This document shows positions 24,301 through 33,228 of a stretch of DNA of 64,000 nt, in pieces. The translations under genes and the position numbers were made by a program. The notes beneath the pieces were generated by a model. The model searched no databases. It saw only the letters and a program-made list of their open reading frames with translations, and was not told the origin of the DNA. The DNA comes from CAWALV01 sp963782965. Lineage in GTDB: Bacteria > Actinomycetota > Actinomycetes > Acidothermales > Acidothermaceae. The stretch lies in the NCBI GenBank assembly GCA_963782965.1, contig CAWALV010000002.1:558001-622000 (forward strand). Direction: 5' to 3'. The stretch's first letter is position 1. Every line of letters starts with the position of its first letter.

Positions 24301-26909
24301 CCCCGACAGGCGTCTACGACTGGACCGGGCAACTGGTCGACGAAGTCGATTCCGACTACAACGGTATTTGGGAAGTGATCGAGCCTTCGAGCGACATCAC
24401 GAACTGCCCCACCCCGTCCGGCGTCTGTCCGGAGGTCTATCGGTTCGTCGGCAACGATCCGGGTCAACCCGGCAAACCGAACGTGAACTATCAACCGGGA
24501 TACCGGACCATCGCGGCCAACTTCCAGGCCTGGCCAGGCAACTTCGTGCCCGCCGACACCGCGCCGACGATGGCCGCCGCGTCGATCCAGGCGCCGGGTG
24601 CGATCTACAGCCAGCTCGCCGTCTGCGCCGCTGCGGCGACGACGCCGCAGCTGATGGCGGTCGACAACCCGTATGTCATCCGCACCACCGGTAACCAGCG
24701 CAACACGATGCTCAACATCGACGGCGACGGCTTCGGGAACCGCGGAACGGCCAGCTCGGTGCAGCTCGTCAACGAATCCGGCGCGAATCCAACCGTGACC
24801 TATACCTGGCACATCGTGGATTGGTCTCCGACCCACATCACCGTTGATTCCAACACGCTCCCCAGCGGACTGGGCAGTGTCGCGCCGGGCCCCTACGAGC
24901 TCCGCATCACCACGGCGGCAGGCGTCAGCACGTCGAACGCGCTGACGTATCACGTCATCGCGGCACGCAGCAGCTACTCGCCGAACGTCATCACCGTCGG
25001 CCCGGGCAAGCAGTTCGACCCGACTCGGTCGTACACGAGCGGCCGGGCCGCCGGCCTCGGCGCGATCCAGCAGGCGATCGAATCCGCAACCGATCAGCAG
25101 TTCGCGCGCAGAGGGAACTCGCAGCAGCTGATCGTGGTCTACCCGGCTCCGGCAGCCGCGTTCACGCCGCTCGGCACCTACTACGAGAACCTCATCATGC
25201 ACAGCGCGCTGAAGTTGCAGGGTGTCGGCCCCGGTGGCGTGCGCTCCGACGGCACCAGCGTCCAGGGGTCGATCATCGATGGGCGCTACTTCTGGAACGC
25301 CTCGACGTCGACGGGTAGCGGCAGTCAGAACGCCGAGGTCGAGCCGTACGCACTCGCCTGGGAGAACCTGGTCGCCGCGATCGGCACCTGGGACGGCTAC
25401 CAGAACATCACCGCGGGCCAGGACATCTACGTCGTCGCGCGCCGGTCGGGTCAAAGCAGCACGATTGGATCCTTCGGCTCGTCGTTCCGCGCGGCGATCG
25501 ACGGTTTCACCCTGCAGGGCGGTGACCAGCGCGACTTCCCGGGCAACATCCAGGAGATCGGCGGTGCCAAGACCGGTCCGTCGACAGGGGCTGTCGAGAC
25601 GCAGGGCGGTGCGGTCTTCCTCAACGCGTGGGCGAACTACCTCCAACTCTCGAACAATGTCGTGCAGTCGAACAGCGGCGCGTTCGGATCGATCCGGCTC
25701 GGAACCGCGTTCCTGAACGAGAGCACCAGCGCTCAGCAGCACAACAACAACGTGCTGATCGAGCACAACCGCATCTTGGCCAACGGCGGTACCAACCTCG
25801 CCGGCGCGCTGGGGATCTTCTCGGGCAGTGACAACTACCGGGTCACCGACAACGATTTCTGCGGCAACTCCTCGACCGAGTACGGCGGGGCGATCGGGCA
25901 CTACGGCTTGAGCAACAACGGCCGTATCGACCACAACCGGATCTACCTGAACTCCTCGATCGACGAGGGCGGCGGCGTGCTCATCGGCGGTGAGGTGCCG
26001 CTGCCGAGCGCTCCCGGAGCCGCACTGAACGTGTCACCGGGATCAGGTGCGGTGACGATCGACCACAACGTCGTCGCGGCGAACCTGGGCAACGACGACG
26101 GCGGCGGCATCCGGTTGCTGATGGTCGGCGACAGCCTCATCCGGATCGACGACAACATCGTCACGAACAACATCTCGACGCACGAAGGTGCGGGTATCTC
26201 GATCGACGATGCGCCGTGGGTGGTGATCGCCAACAACACGATCGCGAAGAACGTGACGACGGCGACCGCCACGACGTCCGACGGTAGCCCTGCTCCGGCC
26301 GGAGTCTCGACCGCCAAGCTGAGCACGCCGTTGTACAACCAGCTGCGCCAGCGGTACGGAAGCTCGGTCAACCAGTGGGCCATCCCGACCATCGTCAACG
26401 ACGTGTTCTGGGACAACCGGGCCGGCTCGTGGACGGCGGGTGGCGTGGCCGGCATCGGGCAACCCGGCGACCTCACGCCCATCAACTACTGGGACATCGG
26501 CAGTGCCGACCACAGCGCGCCGTTGCTACAGCCGAGCCACTCGACGTTCGAGTCCGACCCGCTCAACGCGTTCTTCGGGTTCGACAACTCAGCGGGCAAC
26601 AACGTGGTCGGCGTCAACCCGCAGTTCGTTGCGCCGTACGACATCACGCTCTCGATCGCCGCGTGGCGCAGCTACTTCCGGTTCCGCCCGGCTGCGATCG
26701 TCGCAGTCGATCTGCCGAGCAACCCGCTCGGGAACTACCGGCCGGCGAGTTCGGCGTCGCCGGTGTTCAACATCGGGGTCGGTACCTTCGCCGCCCGGTA
26801 CCGGAACACGACTCCGACGATGCAAGCAGTCAGCCCGGACATCGATGGTGTGTTCCGGCCGCAATGCTCTCGCTGGGACGCCGGCGCGAGCGAAATCCAA
26901 GCGTGCTGA
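21372..26909 (+). CDS. Giant secreted multidomain protein (SdrD-like, IPT/TIG and right-handed beta-helix regions)
   Basis: An 1845-aa exported protein. A signal peptide is visible (LMTALVGMVVVATAASGVVG, then SASA). SD-repeat-like folds occur near residue 250 (IRLRVFSDTAPTNGQWDPEA) and 525 (YGTVFVDKNGNGKQDPGEEG). An IPT/TIG-like segment lies around 1090-1200 (NIDGDGFGNRG ... GPYELRITTAAG). A parallel beta-helix spans about 1370-1630 with repeated IDHN, IANNT and GGGI turns. The C-terminus has SDID-like GVFRPQCSRWDAGASEIQAC, as in beta-helix proteins. The ATG 21372 has a GGGAGGG site; upstream in-frame starts lack a signal peptide. It heads the operon of three cupredoxin proteins and may scaffold them or bind a mineral or polymer surface. 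No catalytic residues are evident. Confidence 0.75.
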   Translation: MIALRRVPRKRPLMTALVGMVVVATAASGVVGLYIPSQNSASAAPLSNGHTVTPAALLNGAGTGAPTGRLAIDVVSSRDSLAAHGPHLGDAVTTFKWLIQEDNSGDPHQTTMLDSAGHVVMAPNGQPLDPCHPAWDATTNSGLPNGDPAFPANCNWPSIHSMDAAPVVSEGTQADWNKALTLPVDGFAGSGTGLAAGTTQHPKKYLVSVLADGYQLGGAHFTVPMNADTAASSVATVHVALNPYPVPLGTIRLRVFSDTAPTNGQWDPEAEPALRNFEARLADYNGPVTVDYFGNPLCTTYRTNRAGRIMLSSSGQPTVLQIGGHCLSDQNGDIVIPNLAPNRYGASVLSPEGQTWTQTTTLEGNHDWDVWVQPNDTGYDTEMVVGGEAVPFVDVGFVPPHSLRSFGSSGEIKGRLMESSVYFPGFGGLQSTMNLTAGTGGVKLTDPIPDGYVVLNDLNNNDTTVYAGPANPDGTYDIKHVPNGDYAITLWDVRQEWILDTFNVTVDAGKVVDLGNTPLAGWFTHLYGTVFVDKNGNGKQDPGEEGVRKFTLQNLDRTNNAMESGQQTADTDNQGHYDFAELYPLGQYSVLQFFNNRYKTTGITYQTCNDKQEHTVVTAIVDLSYNAVIGQCGRVDVGVQVFDAASGDNGGIVATAIYDSIRQKYSARQAQTLAQQNGIPGISFELYQPVSDGHGGFVRNANGSYATNVPDATHGGDPSGPNGVQTYVSENWAKPTGCVPLDVNGDPFTQQDAMWSDPTIAAGRPCVEAPMTGLGFGVGDDVAHAPQVDGNYGLAAPAGDYIVKTVVPTDMVLNNGKPLYKTTTEADVNTASGENFIPQNAEATGVAWPPLPATPKQQAQAAPGEYGENPHTTATGPDPICAGATFTVDVASRALAGDRQAQNFLAVGGSPFEGQQRSYCDEKLFHIEAGQSIAPNFHFFTDVPIATKFTGLIVDDVNVTTDRKSTGLGEVRGIANAPTGVYDWTGQLVDEVDSDYNGIWEVIEPSSDITNCPTPSGVCPEVYRFVGNDPGQPGKPNVNYQPGYRTIAANFQAWPGNFVPADTAPTMAAASIQAPGAIYSQLAVCAAAATTPQLMAVDNPYVIRTTGNQRNTMLNIDGDGFGNRGTASSVQLVNESGANPTVTYTWHIVDWSPTHITVDSNTLPSGLGSVAPGPYELRITTAAGVSTSNALTYHVIAARSSYSPNVITVGPGKQFDPTRSYTSGRAAGLGAIQQAIESATDQQFARRGNSQQLIVVYPAPAAAFTPLGTYYENLIMHSALKLQGVGPGGVRSDGTSVQGSIIDGRYFWNASTSTGSGSQNAEVEPYALAWENLVAAIGTWDGYQNITAGQDIYVVARRSGQSSTIGSFGSSFRAAIDGFTLQGGDQRDFPGNIQEIGGAKTGPSTGAVETQGGAVFLNAWANYLQLSNNVVQSNSGAFGSIRLGTAFLNESTSAQQHNNNVLIEHNRILANGGTNLAGALGIFSGSDNYRVTDNDFCGNSSTEYGGAIGHYGLSNNGRIDHNRIYLNSSIDEGGGVLIGGEVPLPSAPGAALNVSPGSGAVTIDHNVVAANLGNDDGGGIRLLMVGDSLIRIDDNIVTNNISTHEGAGISIDDAPWVVIANNTIAKNVTTATATTSDGSPAPAGVSTAKLSTPLYNQLRQRYGSSVNQWAIPTIVNDVFWDNRAGSWTAGGVAGIGQPGDLTPINYWDIGSADHSAPLLQPSHSTFESDPLNAFFGFDNSAGNNVVGVNPQFVAPYDITLSIAAWRSYFRFRPAAIVAVDLPSNPLGNYRPASSASPVFNIGVGTFAARYRNTTPTMQAVSPDIDGVFRPQCSRWDAGASEIQAC

Positions 26910-26966
26910 GGGGTGGGGACTACGCCGATGAGCAGGCCATTCGAGTTCGGAGAAGGAAAGCGTCCG

Positions 26967-28286
26967 ATGTCAGAACCTAATCCTGGTTCAGGGCTGCTGT
27001 CTCGCCGCGGGTTCTTCCGGATCGCGGGAGGCGCGGCGGCCGGTGCAGTCGTCTGGCGGCTCGCGCCGCACGGCTCCGGTGCCGGTCCGGTGCCGGTCGC
27101 GCAGCAGCGGCGCGTCATCCAGAAGCGGCTGGCCGGCTCGGACGGGTGGATCTCGATGCCCGCGGCCGCCAAGCCGATTCCGCCGTTCTTCCCCGATCCG
27201 CTCGCGCCGGCGAACGCCACCACGTATGTGTTCGGGTTCGCAGACGTGTCAGACAAAAGCATCCGAGAGACCGACATCGTGAGTGTCGCCCGCAACCACG
27301 TGCAGGCCAGCGCGCCGCTGTTGTTCTTCGACGAGGGGGACGACGCTCGCATCACGGTCTACAACGTCGGCCTTGCGAACCGGCCCGACCTCTTCGACAG
27401 TCACACGCTGCACTGGCATGGATTCCCGAACGCCTACCCCTACTTCGACGGCGTTCCCGACGACTCCTTGTCGGTACCGATCGACAGCCACCTGACATAC
27501 CGCTTCCTCGTCGACGACCCGGGCACGTACATGTATCACTGCCACTTCGAAGACGTCGAGCACGTGAACATGGGCATGAACGGCATGATCTTCGTTCGTC
27601 CGAAGATGGGTGTGAACTATGCCTACAACGACGCATCGACAAAGTTTGACAGGCAGTTTTGCATCCACCTCGCCGAGATGGACATGCACGCGCACTACAA
27701 CGACGCGCACTCCCAGGACACCGACTGGACCGACTACACCGCCACATTCAGCCTGATGAACGGGCGTGCGTATCCGGACACGCTGTTGCCGAACACCAAC
27801 CCGCTCAGGCCTCGGGCCGGCGACGACCCGCGGTTGCGCTATCAGCCCCTCTCGTCGCTCGTGCAGGCGAACTCGGGTGAGACGGTGTTGATCCGGCTGT
27901 CCAACCTCGGATACGTCGAGCACAGCCTCGTCCTGCCGGGGATTCCGATGAAGCTCATCGGAGTCGACGCCAAGTTCCTCGGCGCAGGCCGCGGCAATCT
28001 GACCGACAACGGTGGCGCGATCGACTCTTCGGTCGCCTCGCGGGCCGACGTCACTCGCAACACGTACCGGGTCGACATCGGGCCCGGTGAGAGCCGCGAC
28101 CTGCTGTTCGTCGCTCCGGCGGTCACCAAGAAGACCGTGTTCCCCTTCTACGACCGGGTGAACGGCTTGACCGGCGACGGCGCCGGCAGTGCGGCCGCCG
28201 GTCTCGGCGGAATGCGAACCGAAGTCCACATTTATCCCTCCGGTGTGCCGCGGCAGACGCAGCCCCACGAGTCGTTCCAGATGTGA
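26967..28286 (+). CDS. Two-cupredoxin-domain multicopper oxidase (protein b), Tat-exported, type-1 site in domain 1
   Basis: A 439-aa protein with a Tat signal (LLSRRGFFRIAGGAAAGAVV), fitting export of a folded copper protein. Domain 1 has HTLHWHG (146-152) and YHCHFEDVEHVNMGM (190-204). By analogy with nitrite reductase and two-domain oxidases, His146, Cys192, His199 and Met204 form the type-1 site, while His149/His151 and His191/His193 give half of a trinuclear site. Domain 2 (about 250-430) keeps only EHSLVLPG and lacks the two His-x-His pairs. Alone it would be incomplete; the next gene has the missing half. The ATG 26967 has an AGAAGGAAAG site; ATG 26928 would push the Tat motif inward. 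The substrate is unknown (metal ion or phenol are possible). Confidence 0.85.
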   Translation: MSEPNPGSGLLSRRGFFRIAGGAAAGAVVWRLAPHGSGAGPVPVAQQRRVIQKRLAGSDGWISMPAAAKPIPPFFPDPLAPANATTYVFGFADVSDKSIRETDIVSVARNHVQASAPLLFFDEGDDARITVYNVGLANRPDLFDSHTLHWHGFPNAYPYFDGVPDDSLSVPIDSHLTYRFLVDDPGTYMYHCHFEDVEHVNMGMNGMIFVRPKMGVNYAYNDASTKFDRQFCIHLAEMDMHAHYNDAHSQDTDWTDYTATFSLMNGRAYPDTLLPNTNPLRPRAGDDPRLRYQPLSSLVQANSGETVLIRLSNLGYVEHSLVLPGIPMKLIGVDAKFLGAGRGNLTDNGGAIDSSVASRADVTRNTYRVDIGPGESRDLLFVAPAVTKKTVFPFYDRVNGLTGDGAGSAAAGLGGMRTEVHIYPSGVPRQTQPHESFQM

Positions 28287-28297
28287 GGAGGACGACC

Positions 28298-29686
28298 ATG
28301 GATTTCCGTTCTGCTTCGGCAGTGCTGGTGCCGCGCAGGTTGCGCCGGCCCGGCGCATTGTTCGCAGTGGGTGTGGCGACGACGGCGGCGCTTCTCGTGC
28401 CGATCTCCGCGCCGAGCGCAGGAGCAGCAGGTGCTCCGGCCGACGGCATCGTGTGCACCGACGGCGTGGTCTCGGGCAACAACGTCAGCTTCGCGCTGAC
28501 GGCGAAGTCGGGGAACATCCTGACGCCTGACGGCAACAGCATCTACATGTGGAGCTACGCCAACGGGAGCAGCGCCTTCCAGTATCCCGGCCCGGTGTTG
28601 TGCGTGCACGAGGGTGACAGCGTCACGGTCACGCTCACGAACTCACTCCCGCAGCCGGTGTCGATCGTCTTTCCCGGCATCGTGGGTGTCGCGGCCGACG
28701 GCAAGCCGTCGCAGCCGGACCTCGTCGCCGGCACCCTCACCAAGCCGGCCGCGACCGGTGGCTCGGTGACGTACACGTTCGTGGCGGCGCACCCCGGCAC
28801 CTATCTCTACGAGTCCGGGACCAACTCCCAACTGCAGGTGCAGATGGGTCTGGTCGGTGCGCTCGTCGTCCGGCCCAGTGTCGGTGACGATCACATCTAC
28901 GACGAAGAGGCGACTCCGCAGGGAGCCAAGCCGATCGCATCGACCACGTTCAACCCGCAGACGGAGTACATGCACTTGCTGTCGGAGGTAGACCCGGACC
29001 TGCATCTGGCAGTGGAGAACGGCGCATCGTCGTTCGACATGACGCAGTACAAGCCGCGCTATTGGTTCATCAATGGCCGGTCCTTCCCCGACACGATCGC
29101 TCCCAACTTCGCTCAGCATCTGCCCAGCCAGCCCTACGGTTCGCTCGTTCATGTGCAACCGCGCAGCCCGTCCAACCCCGACCCGGCAGTCATCCGCTAC
29201 CTCAACGCCGGCCCGGTCGACTACCCCTTCCATCCGCACAGCAACAACGAGCGGATCGTGGGCATCGACGGACGCCGTCAACTCGACCTGAGCGGTGGCC
29301 CGGGCGGTATTCCCGCTGACACGTCCATCGACCGGTTCGGCATCGTGGTGCCACCGGGTTCGACGATGGAAGGCGAGTTCACCTGGAGCGACGACCCGGC
29401 CACCGCGCAGGGCTGGGACGCCAACGGCAATCCCATCAACGTGCCGGTGCCGAACGACCAGGCCCGCACGGACGGCGCGTACTGGAACGGCACGCCGTAC
29501 CTGGGCAGCACGGGACCGTTGGTGAACGGCCTCACGCAATACAACGAGTGCGGCGAGTTCTACCACGTCGCGCACAGTCACGCGCTCTTCCAGGCGACCA
29601 ACTACGGAGCGTCGATGGGCGGCATGCTCACCATGGTCCGGATCGACCCGCCGAACCGGGCGGCCTGCACGAAGGCGGGGTACTAG
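28298..29686 (+). CDS. Two-cupredoxin-domain multicopper-oxidase-like protein (protein c), ligands only in domain 2
   Basis: A 462-aa Sec-exported protein (signal PGALFAVGVATTAALLVPIS). Its two-domain cupredoxin framework parallels protein b: GDSVTVTLTNSLPQPV and HPGTYLYESGTNSQLQVQMG occupy the domain-1 positions where b has HWHG and YHCH, so all domain-1 copper ligands are lost. Domain 2 retains YPFHPHSNNERI (His312, His314) and FYHVAHSHALFQATNYG (His426, His428), two His-x-His pairs as expected for the domain-2 half of a trinuclear site. The Cys of the usual HCH motif is Ser, so there is no type-1 site. Cys421-type residues near the end (NECGEF, RAACTKAGY) may be disulfides. The start follows GAGGAGG, 11 bp after gene b. 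Confidence 0.85.
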   Translation: MDFRSASAVLVPRRLRRPGALFAVGVATTAALLVPISAPSAGAAGAPADGIVCTDGVVSGNNVSFALTAKSGNILTPDGNSIYMWSYANGSSAFQYPGPVLCVHEGDSVTVTLTNSLPQPVSIVFPGIVGVAADGKPSQPDLVAGTLTKPAATGGSVTYTFVAAHPGTYLYESGTNSQLQVQMGLVGALVVRPSVGDDHIYDEEATPQGAKPIASTTFNPQTEYMHLLSEVDPDLHLAVENGASSFDMTQYKPRYWFINGRSFPDTIAPNFAQHLPSQPYGSLVHVQPRSPSNPDPAVIRYLNAGPVDYPFHPHSNNERIVGIDGRRQLDLSGGPGGIPADTSIDRFGIVVPPGSTMEGEFTWSDDPATAQGWDANGNPINVPVPNDQARTDGAYWNGTPYLGSTGPLVNGLTQYNECGEFYHVAHSHALFQATNYGASMGGMLTMVRIDPPNRAACTKAGY

Positions 29687-29689
29687 GCC

Positions 29690-32587
29690 ATGACGCCGAA
29701 CCAGGTTCTCGCGACCGCCCTGCGGCGACGCGCCCGGCGGCTGTCGGCCGCCGCGCTCGCTGCACTTGTCGCGCTCACTGTGGGCACTGCGGCGACGCAG
29801 AACGCCTGGGCAGCAGACCCGGCCCCGAGCGCGTCGTCGTCCGTTACAGCCTCGGCGAGCACCGCCGCGTCTCCGTCCGCGTCGCCGTCCTCGAGCATCG
29901 CACCGTCACCGAGCTCCCCGGCCACAGCCAGCGCCTCGGCTTCAGCCGGCTCCTCGGCCAGCAGCGCACCGCCGGCCGGCAGCGCTACGCCGTCCGACAC
30001 CGCGGCAGCACCGGGCGACCCGGTCGTCGAACCGATCAAGCCACTCGTATTGGCACCCCTCGCCGGGCCGGCCGCGACGGGCAGTGTCCTCGCCGGTACG
30101 CCGTGTGCGCCGACCTGTGATCTGTACGCCAAGGAAGGCACCCTGAACCTCCCGGGCCTGACGACCGCCGTGCCGATCTGGAGCTTCACGGCCACCGACA
30201 CCGATCCGGTCGTGTTGCCGGGCGCGACGCTTGTCGCTGTCGCCGGCACGAACGTCCAGCTGACGCTGCACAACGAGCTGTCTGTTGCCGACGGCCCCGT
30301 GGCGTTGGAGATTCCGGGCCTGGCCGGCTTGGCGCCAGACTTGGTCGGCGTGCCGAGCGGCGGTTCGACGACGTACACGTTGACAGCCCAGATGCTGCAG
30401 CCCGGTACCTACCTCTACCAGGCCGGCGAGACGGCGAACGGCCCGCGCCAGCAAGCGATGGGCCTCTCCGGCCTGCTCGTGGTGCGCCCTGCTGACTTCG
30501 ACCCGACGCAGGGCTCGACCTGGACGGCGTACGGCGCGAACACGGGCAGCACGTTCACCACCGAAACGCTCGCGCAGGTCAGTGAGATCGACCCCGCCTT
30601 CAATGCCGACCCGAACAACTCAGACCTCGTCGAGTACGACCCGACCGAATTCCTGTTGAACGGCAGGCCGTTCGACCCCACGGATCTCGCCTCGAGCACC
30701 CTCGACGTGAACGCCGGTGACAGCGTGCTGGTGCGCTACGCCGACCTCGGCCTGCGTGAGCACTCGATGGGTGTGCTGGGCCTGCGCCAGCGTCAGATCG
30801 GCTGGGACAGTCAGCCGCTCACGCACCAGCAGGACAGCGCCACGGTGTTCCTCACGCCGGGCCAGGTCACCGATGCGATCGTGGGTGTCGATCCTGCCGC
30901 AGTCAGTGGGCAGCTGTACCCGGTCTACGACGCAGGCTTTCACTTCAACAACGCCGCGAACCCGGGACTGGGCGGAATCATGGCCCAGCTGCACGTCGTC
31001 ACGGGCGCAGCCCAGTCGGGTGGACCGGTGACCACGAACGTCACGGTGAGCCCGGCCGCCAACGACGGCACGCAGGACGTCACGGTGACGGCGCACATCG
31101 TTGCCGATCCGGGCCATCAGGTGACAGGTGTCGAGTGGTTCCTCGACGCCGTGCGGCTGAGCGGCACGGGCTTCAGCGGCGCGGGCGGCGATGCCCTCGT
31201 TTCCACGGTGAGTTCCTCGCCGGGCCTTCCGGCGCCGGCCGTCGACGTCTCCATCACGATCCCTGCTGCATCTCTGGACGCCTACCTCGCCGCCCAGGCC
31301 GGTAAGAACGGCGACCACACGATCTGGGTGCACGCGATCGACGAGACCTCCTCGTGGGGTACCGCGTCAGGTGGTCAGTTCATCCTGAACCTCGACGGCC
31401 CGATCGTTTCCGCACTCACGGTCGAGCCGACGTCGACGAATACCACGACCACCCTGAGCAAGGTCACGCTCGACGGGCTGTCCATCGACCCGCTGCTCTA
31501 CGGTGCGGTCGACACGACAACGGCGCCCGGCGACGTCGTCCTGCAAGGAACGGTGGACTCCTCGCTTCCCGGCTGGGATGCGCAGGCGGCGGAATACTGC
31601 ATCGACTACTCCGGACCCGACACGGGCAGCTGCCCGAGCGGAGCCGGCGGACCGGTCGCCTTGGTGCCCGGCCCGGGGTCGGTTGCCGCACTGGCCGTGG
31701 TGATCCCAGCCGCGCAACTGGCCGGGCTTGCTGAGGGCGTGCACCATGTGTTCGTTCGGGCGCACGAAGCGCCGACGGGTGCAGCCTCGGGCCGGGACAG
31801 TTCATGGAACGCGCCGGCGGCTGAGGTCGCCTTCGCGGTGGATCGGCAGGGTCCGCACGCGCTGTCGCTGTCGCTGACCCCGAACCCGAACAACGGGTAC
31901 CAGTCCGGGCCGGGCAACCTCGGCTTCCTCGACTCGCTCGAGGTCGTCGCGACGGTGGACGACTCCACCACCGGCGGGTCGGCGCTGTCGGACGCCGAGG
32001 TGTTCGTCGCAACCACGGTCGATGCGCAGAACCAGCCGCTGCCCGACGGGTCGGGTGCCGAGATGGTGCCGTCCAACGGTCAATGGGGGAGCACCACCAG
32101 CCAGCAGGCGTACGCATACATCCCGCTGGCAGTGGTGCGGTCCTTCCCCGAGGGCATCGTGCGGTTCTTCGTGCATGGCAAGGATTCCGCCGGTAACTGG
32201 GGACCGTTCTCCGAGGTCGACCTGACCCTCGACAAGACCCCGCCGACGATCGGCACTGCCACGCTGACCGGGAACTCGGCGACGAAGACGTTGAACCTGC
32301 CGGCCACCGACCCGCTCTCGAACGGCGTCAACTCCCGGATCGTCGCAGCGGAGTGGTTCTGGAGCCCGGCCTGCTCCACCGGCTTCTCGACGCCGGCGAG
32401 CTGTGTCGTCGATCCGGGGCAGGGCTCGGCGACCGCGATCGGCGGTTTCGTGGCTGGTACCTCGGTGACGTTGTCGAACGTGCACCTCACGATTCCGTCG
32501 CCGCGGACCGGTCGGGTGGTATCGGTGCGCGTGCAGGACGCCGCGCGCAACTGGAGCGCACTCGTCAACTTCCGGCTGACGAACTAG
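29690..32587 (+). CDS. Degenerate double-cupredoxin protein with Ig-like repeats (protein d)
   Basis: A 965-aa secreted protein. The signal peptide (LSAAALAALVALTVGTAATQ) is followed by a Ser/Ala/Pro-rich linker to about residue 110. Two cupredoxin-like domains (about 125-445) are homologous in layout to proteins b and c: GTNVQLTLHNELSVADGPVA, PGTYLYQAGETANGPRQQAMG and LREHSMGVLGLRQRQIGWDS. None of the HxHG, HCH or second-domain HxH ligands remain. The rest consists of several Ig/cadherin-like beta domains. It starts three bases after gene c. It probably serves as a structural, non-catalytic partner of b and c or as a surface anchor; no sorting signal is seen. Confidence 0.75.
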   Translation: MTPNQVLATALRRRARRLSAAALAALVALTVGTAATQNAWAADPAPSASSSVTASASTAASPSASPSSSIAPSPSSPATASASASAGSSASSAPPAGSATPSDTAAAPGDPVVEPIKPLVLAPLAGPAATGSVLAGTPCAPTCDLYAKEGTLNLPGLTTAVPIWSFTATDTDPVVLPGATLVAVAGTNVQLTLHNELSVADGPVALEIPGLAGLAPDLVGVPSGGSTTYTLTAQMLQPGTYLYQAGETANGPRQQAMGLSGLLVVRPADFDPTQGSTWTAYGANTGSTFTTETLAQVSEIDPAFNADPNNSDLVEYDPTEFLLNGRPFDPTDLASSTLDVNAGDSVLVRYADLGLREHSMGVLGLRQRQIGWDSQPLTHQQDSATVFLTPGQVTDAIVGVDPAAVSGQLYPVYDAGFHFNNAANPGLGGIMAQLHVVTGAAQSGGPVTTNVTVSPAANDGTQDVTVTAHIVADPGHQVTGVEWFLDAVRLSGTGFSGAGGDALVSTVSSSPGLPAPAVDVSITIPAASLDAYLAAQAGKNGDHTIWVHAIDETSSWGTASGGQFILNLDGPIVSALTVEPTSTNTTTTLSKVTLDGLSIDPLLYGAVDTTTAPGDVVLQGTVDSSLPGWDAQAAEYCIDYSGPDTGSCPSGAGGPVALVPGPGSVAALAVVIPAAQLAGLAEGVHHVFVRAHEAPTGAASGRDSSWNAPAAEVAFAVDRQGPHALSLSLTPNPNNGYQSGPGNLGFLDSLEVVATVDDSTTGGSALSDAEVFVATTVDAQNQPLPDGSGAEMVPSNGQWGSTTSQQAYAYIPLAVVRSFPEGIVRFFVHGKDSAGNWGPFSEVDLTLDKTPPTIGTATLTGNSATKTLNLPATDPLSNGVNSRIVAAEWFWSPACSTGFSTPASCVVDPGQGSATAIGGFVAGTSVTLSNVHLTIPSPRTGRVVSVRVQDAARNWSALVNFRLTN

Positions 32588-32600
32588 GGGGATTGGCGAC

Positions 32601-33128
32601 ATGACGGCTACCGCTGTAAGGCAGCTCGTACCGCACCACTGGAGGGCTCGCCCGTCGGGCAAACTCCTTCGTACGGTGGCGTTGGCACTGTGCGTAGGGA
32701 CGCTTGTCGTGGGCGCCCGGCTGGAGTTGGTGCATACCCACCACGCGGCCGTGCCGACGTTCAGCTCAGGGCCGGCGGTGCCCACGAGCCCGACGATCGA
32801 ACAGGGCTGGGGCATCAAGATCACCGGCGTCGAGCTGCTCGCTGACGGCGGCCTGGTGGCCGTGCGCTACCAGGTCGTCGATTCGGCGAAGGACGGCCGG
32901 CTGCATGACGGCACCGAAAACATCCCGACGATCCTCGACGAGCAAACCGGCCGGGTCATCCGCTCGACGGCGGCACTCATGCACGTGCATTACGCGGACG
33001 GCGGGGAAGACGGTCGCAGCTATTCGATCCTGTACGGAAACTCCGGTGGTGCCCTGCACCGGGGGTCGCTCGTGACAGTAAGGATGTCGGACGGTTTGGT
33101 GCTTCGGCACGTCACCGTCGTCAACTGA
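32601..33128 (+). CDS. Small membrane-anchored protein ending the copper-oxidase operon
   Basis: A 175-aa protein with one N-terminal hydrophobic helix (TVALALCVGTLVVGARLELV) followed by HTHHAAV and an extracytosolic beta-rich domain (WGIKITGVELLADGGLVAVR ... LVTVRMSDGLVLRHVTVVN). I do not recognise the family. The fold pattern suggests a small beta sandwich. His residues cluster just outside the membrane (VHTHH) and at ALMHVHYADGGED, which could bind a metal. It is 13 bp behind gene d and clearly in the operon, so it may be an assembly or copper-delivery factor. Confidence 0.6.
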   Translation: MTATAVRQLVPHHWRARPSGKLLRTVALALCVGTLVVGARLELVHTHHAAVPTFSSGPAVPTSPTIEQGWGIKITGVELLADGGLVAVRYQVVDSAKDGRLHDGTENIPTILDEQTGRVIRSTAALMHVHYADGGEDGRSYSILYGNSGGALHRGSLVTVRMSDGLVLRHVTVVN

Positions 33129-33228
33129 CCTGTCCGTAGGTCTCGGCGGCAGAAAAGCGGCGAAAGACCCATCCCCGTCGCGGGATCTGGACATGGCAAT
33201 ACGAGCAGCACTTTCCGGGCAGCCGATT

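Noticed and set aside
21495..25934. A 1479-codon open frame antisense to the giant secreted protein
   Set aside because: It has no signal, domain or binding site and mirrors codon-position GC bias of the real plus-strand gene, which has a signal peptide and recognisable folds.
33145..33190. Weak hairpins (ATCCC-N6-GGGAT and GGTCT...AGACC) after the copper operon
   Set aside because: Short stems in GC-rich DNA with no T-run; not distinguishable from chance.
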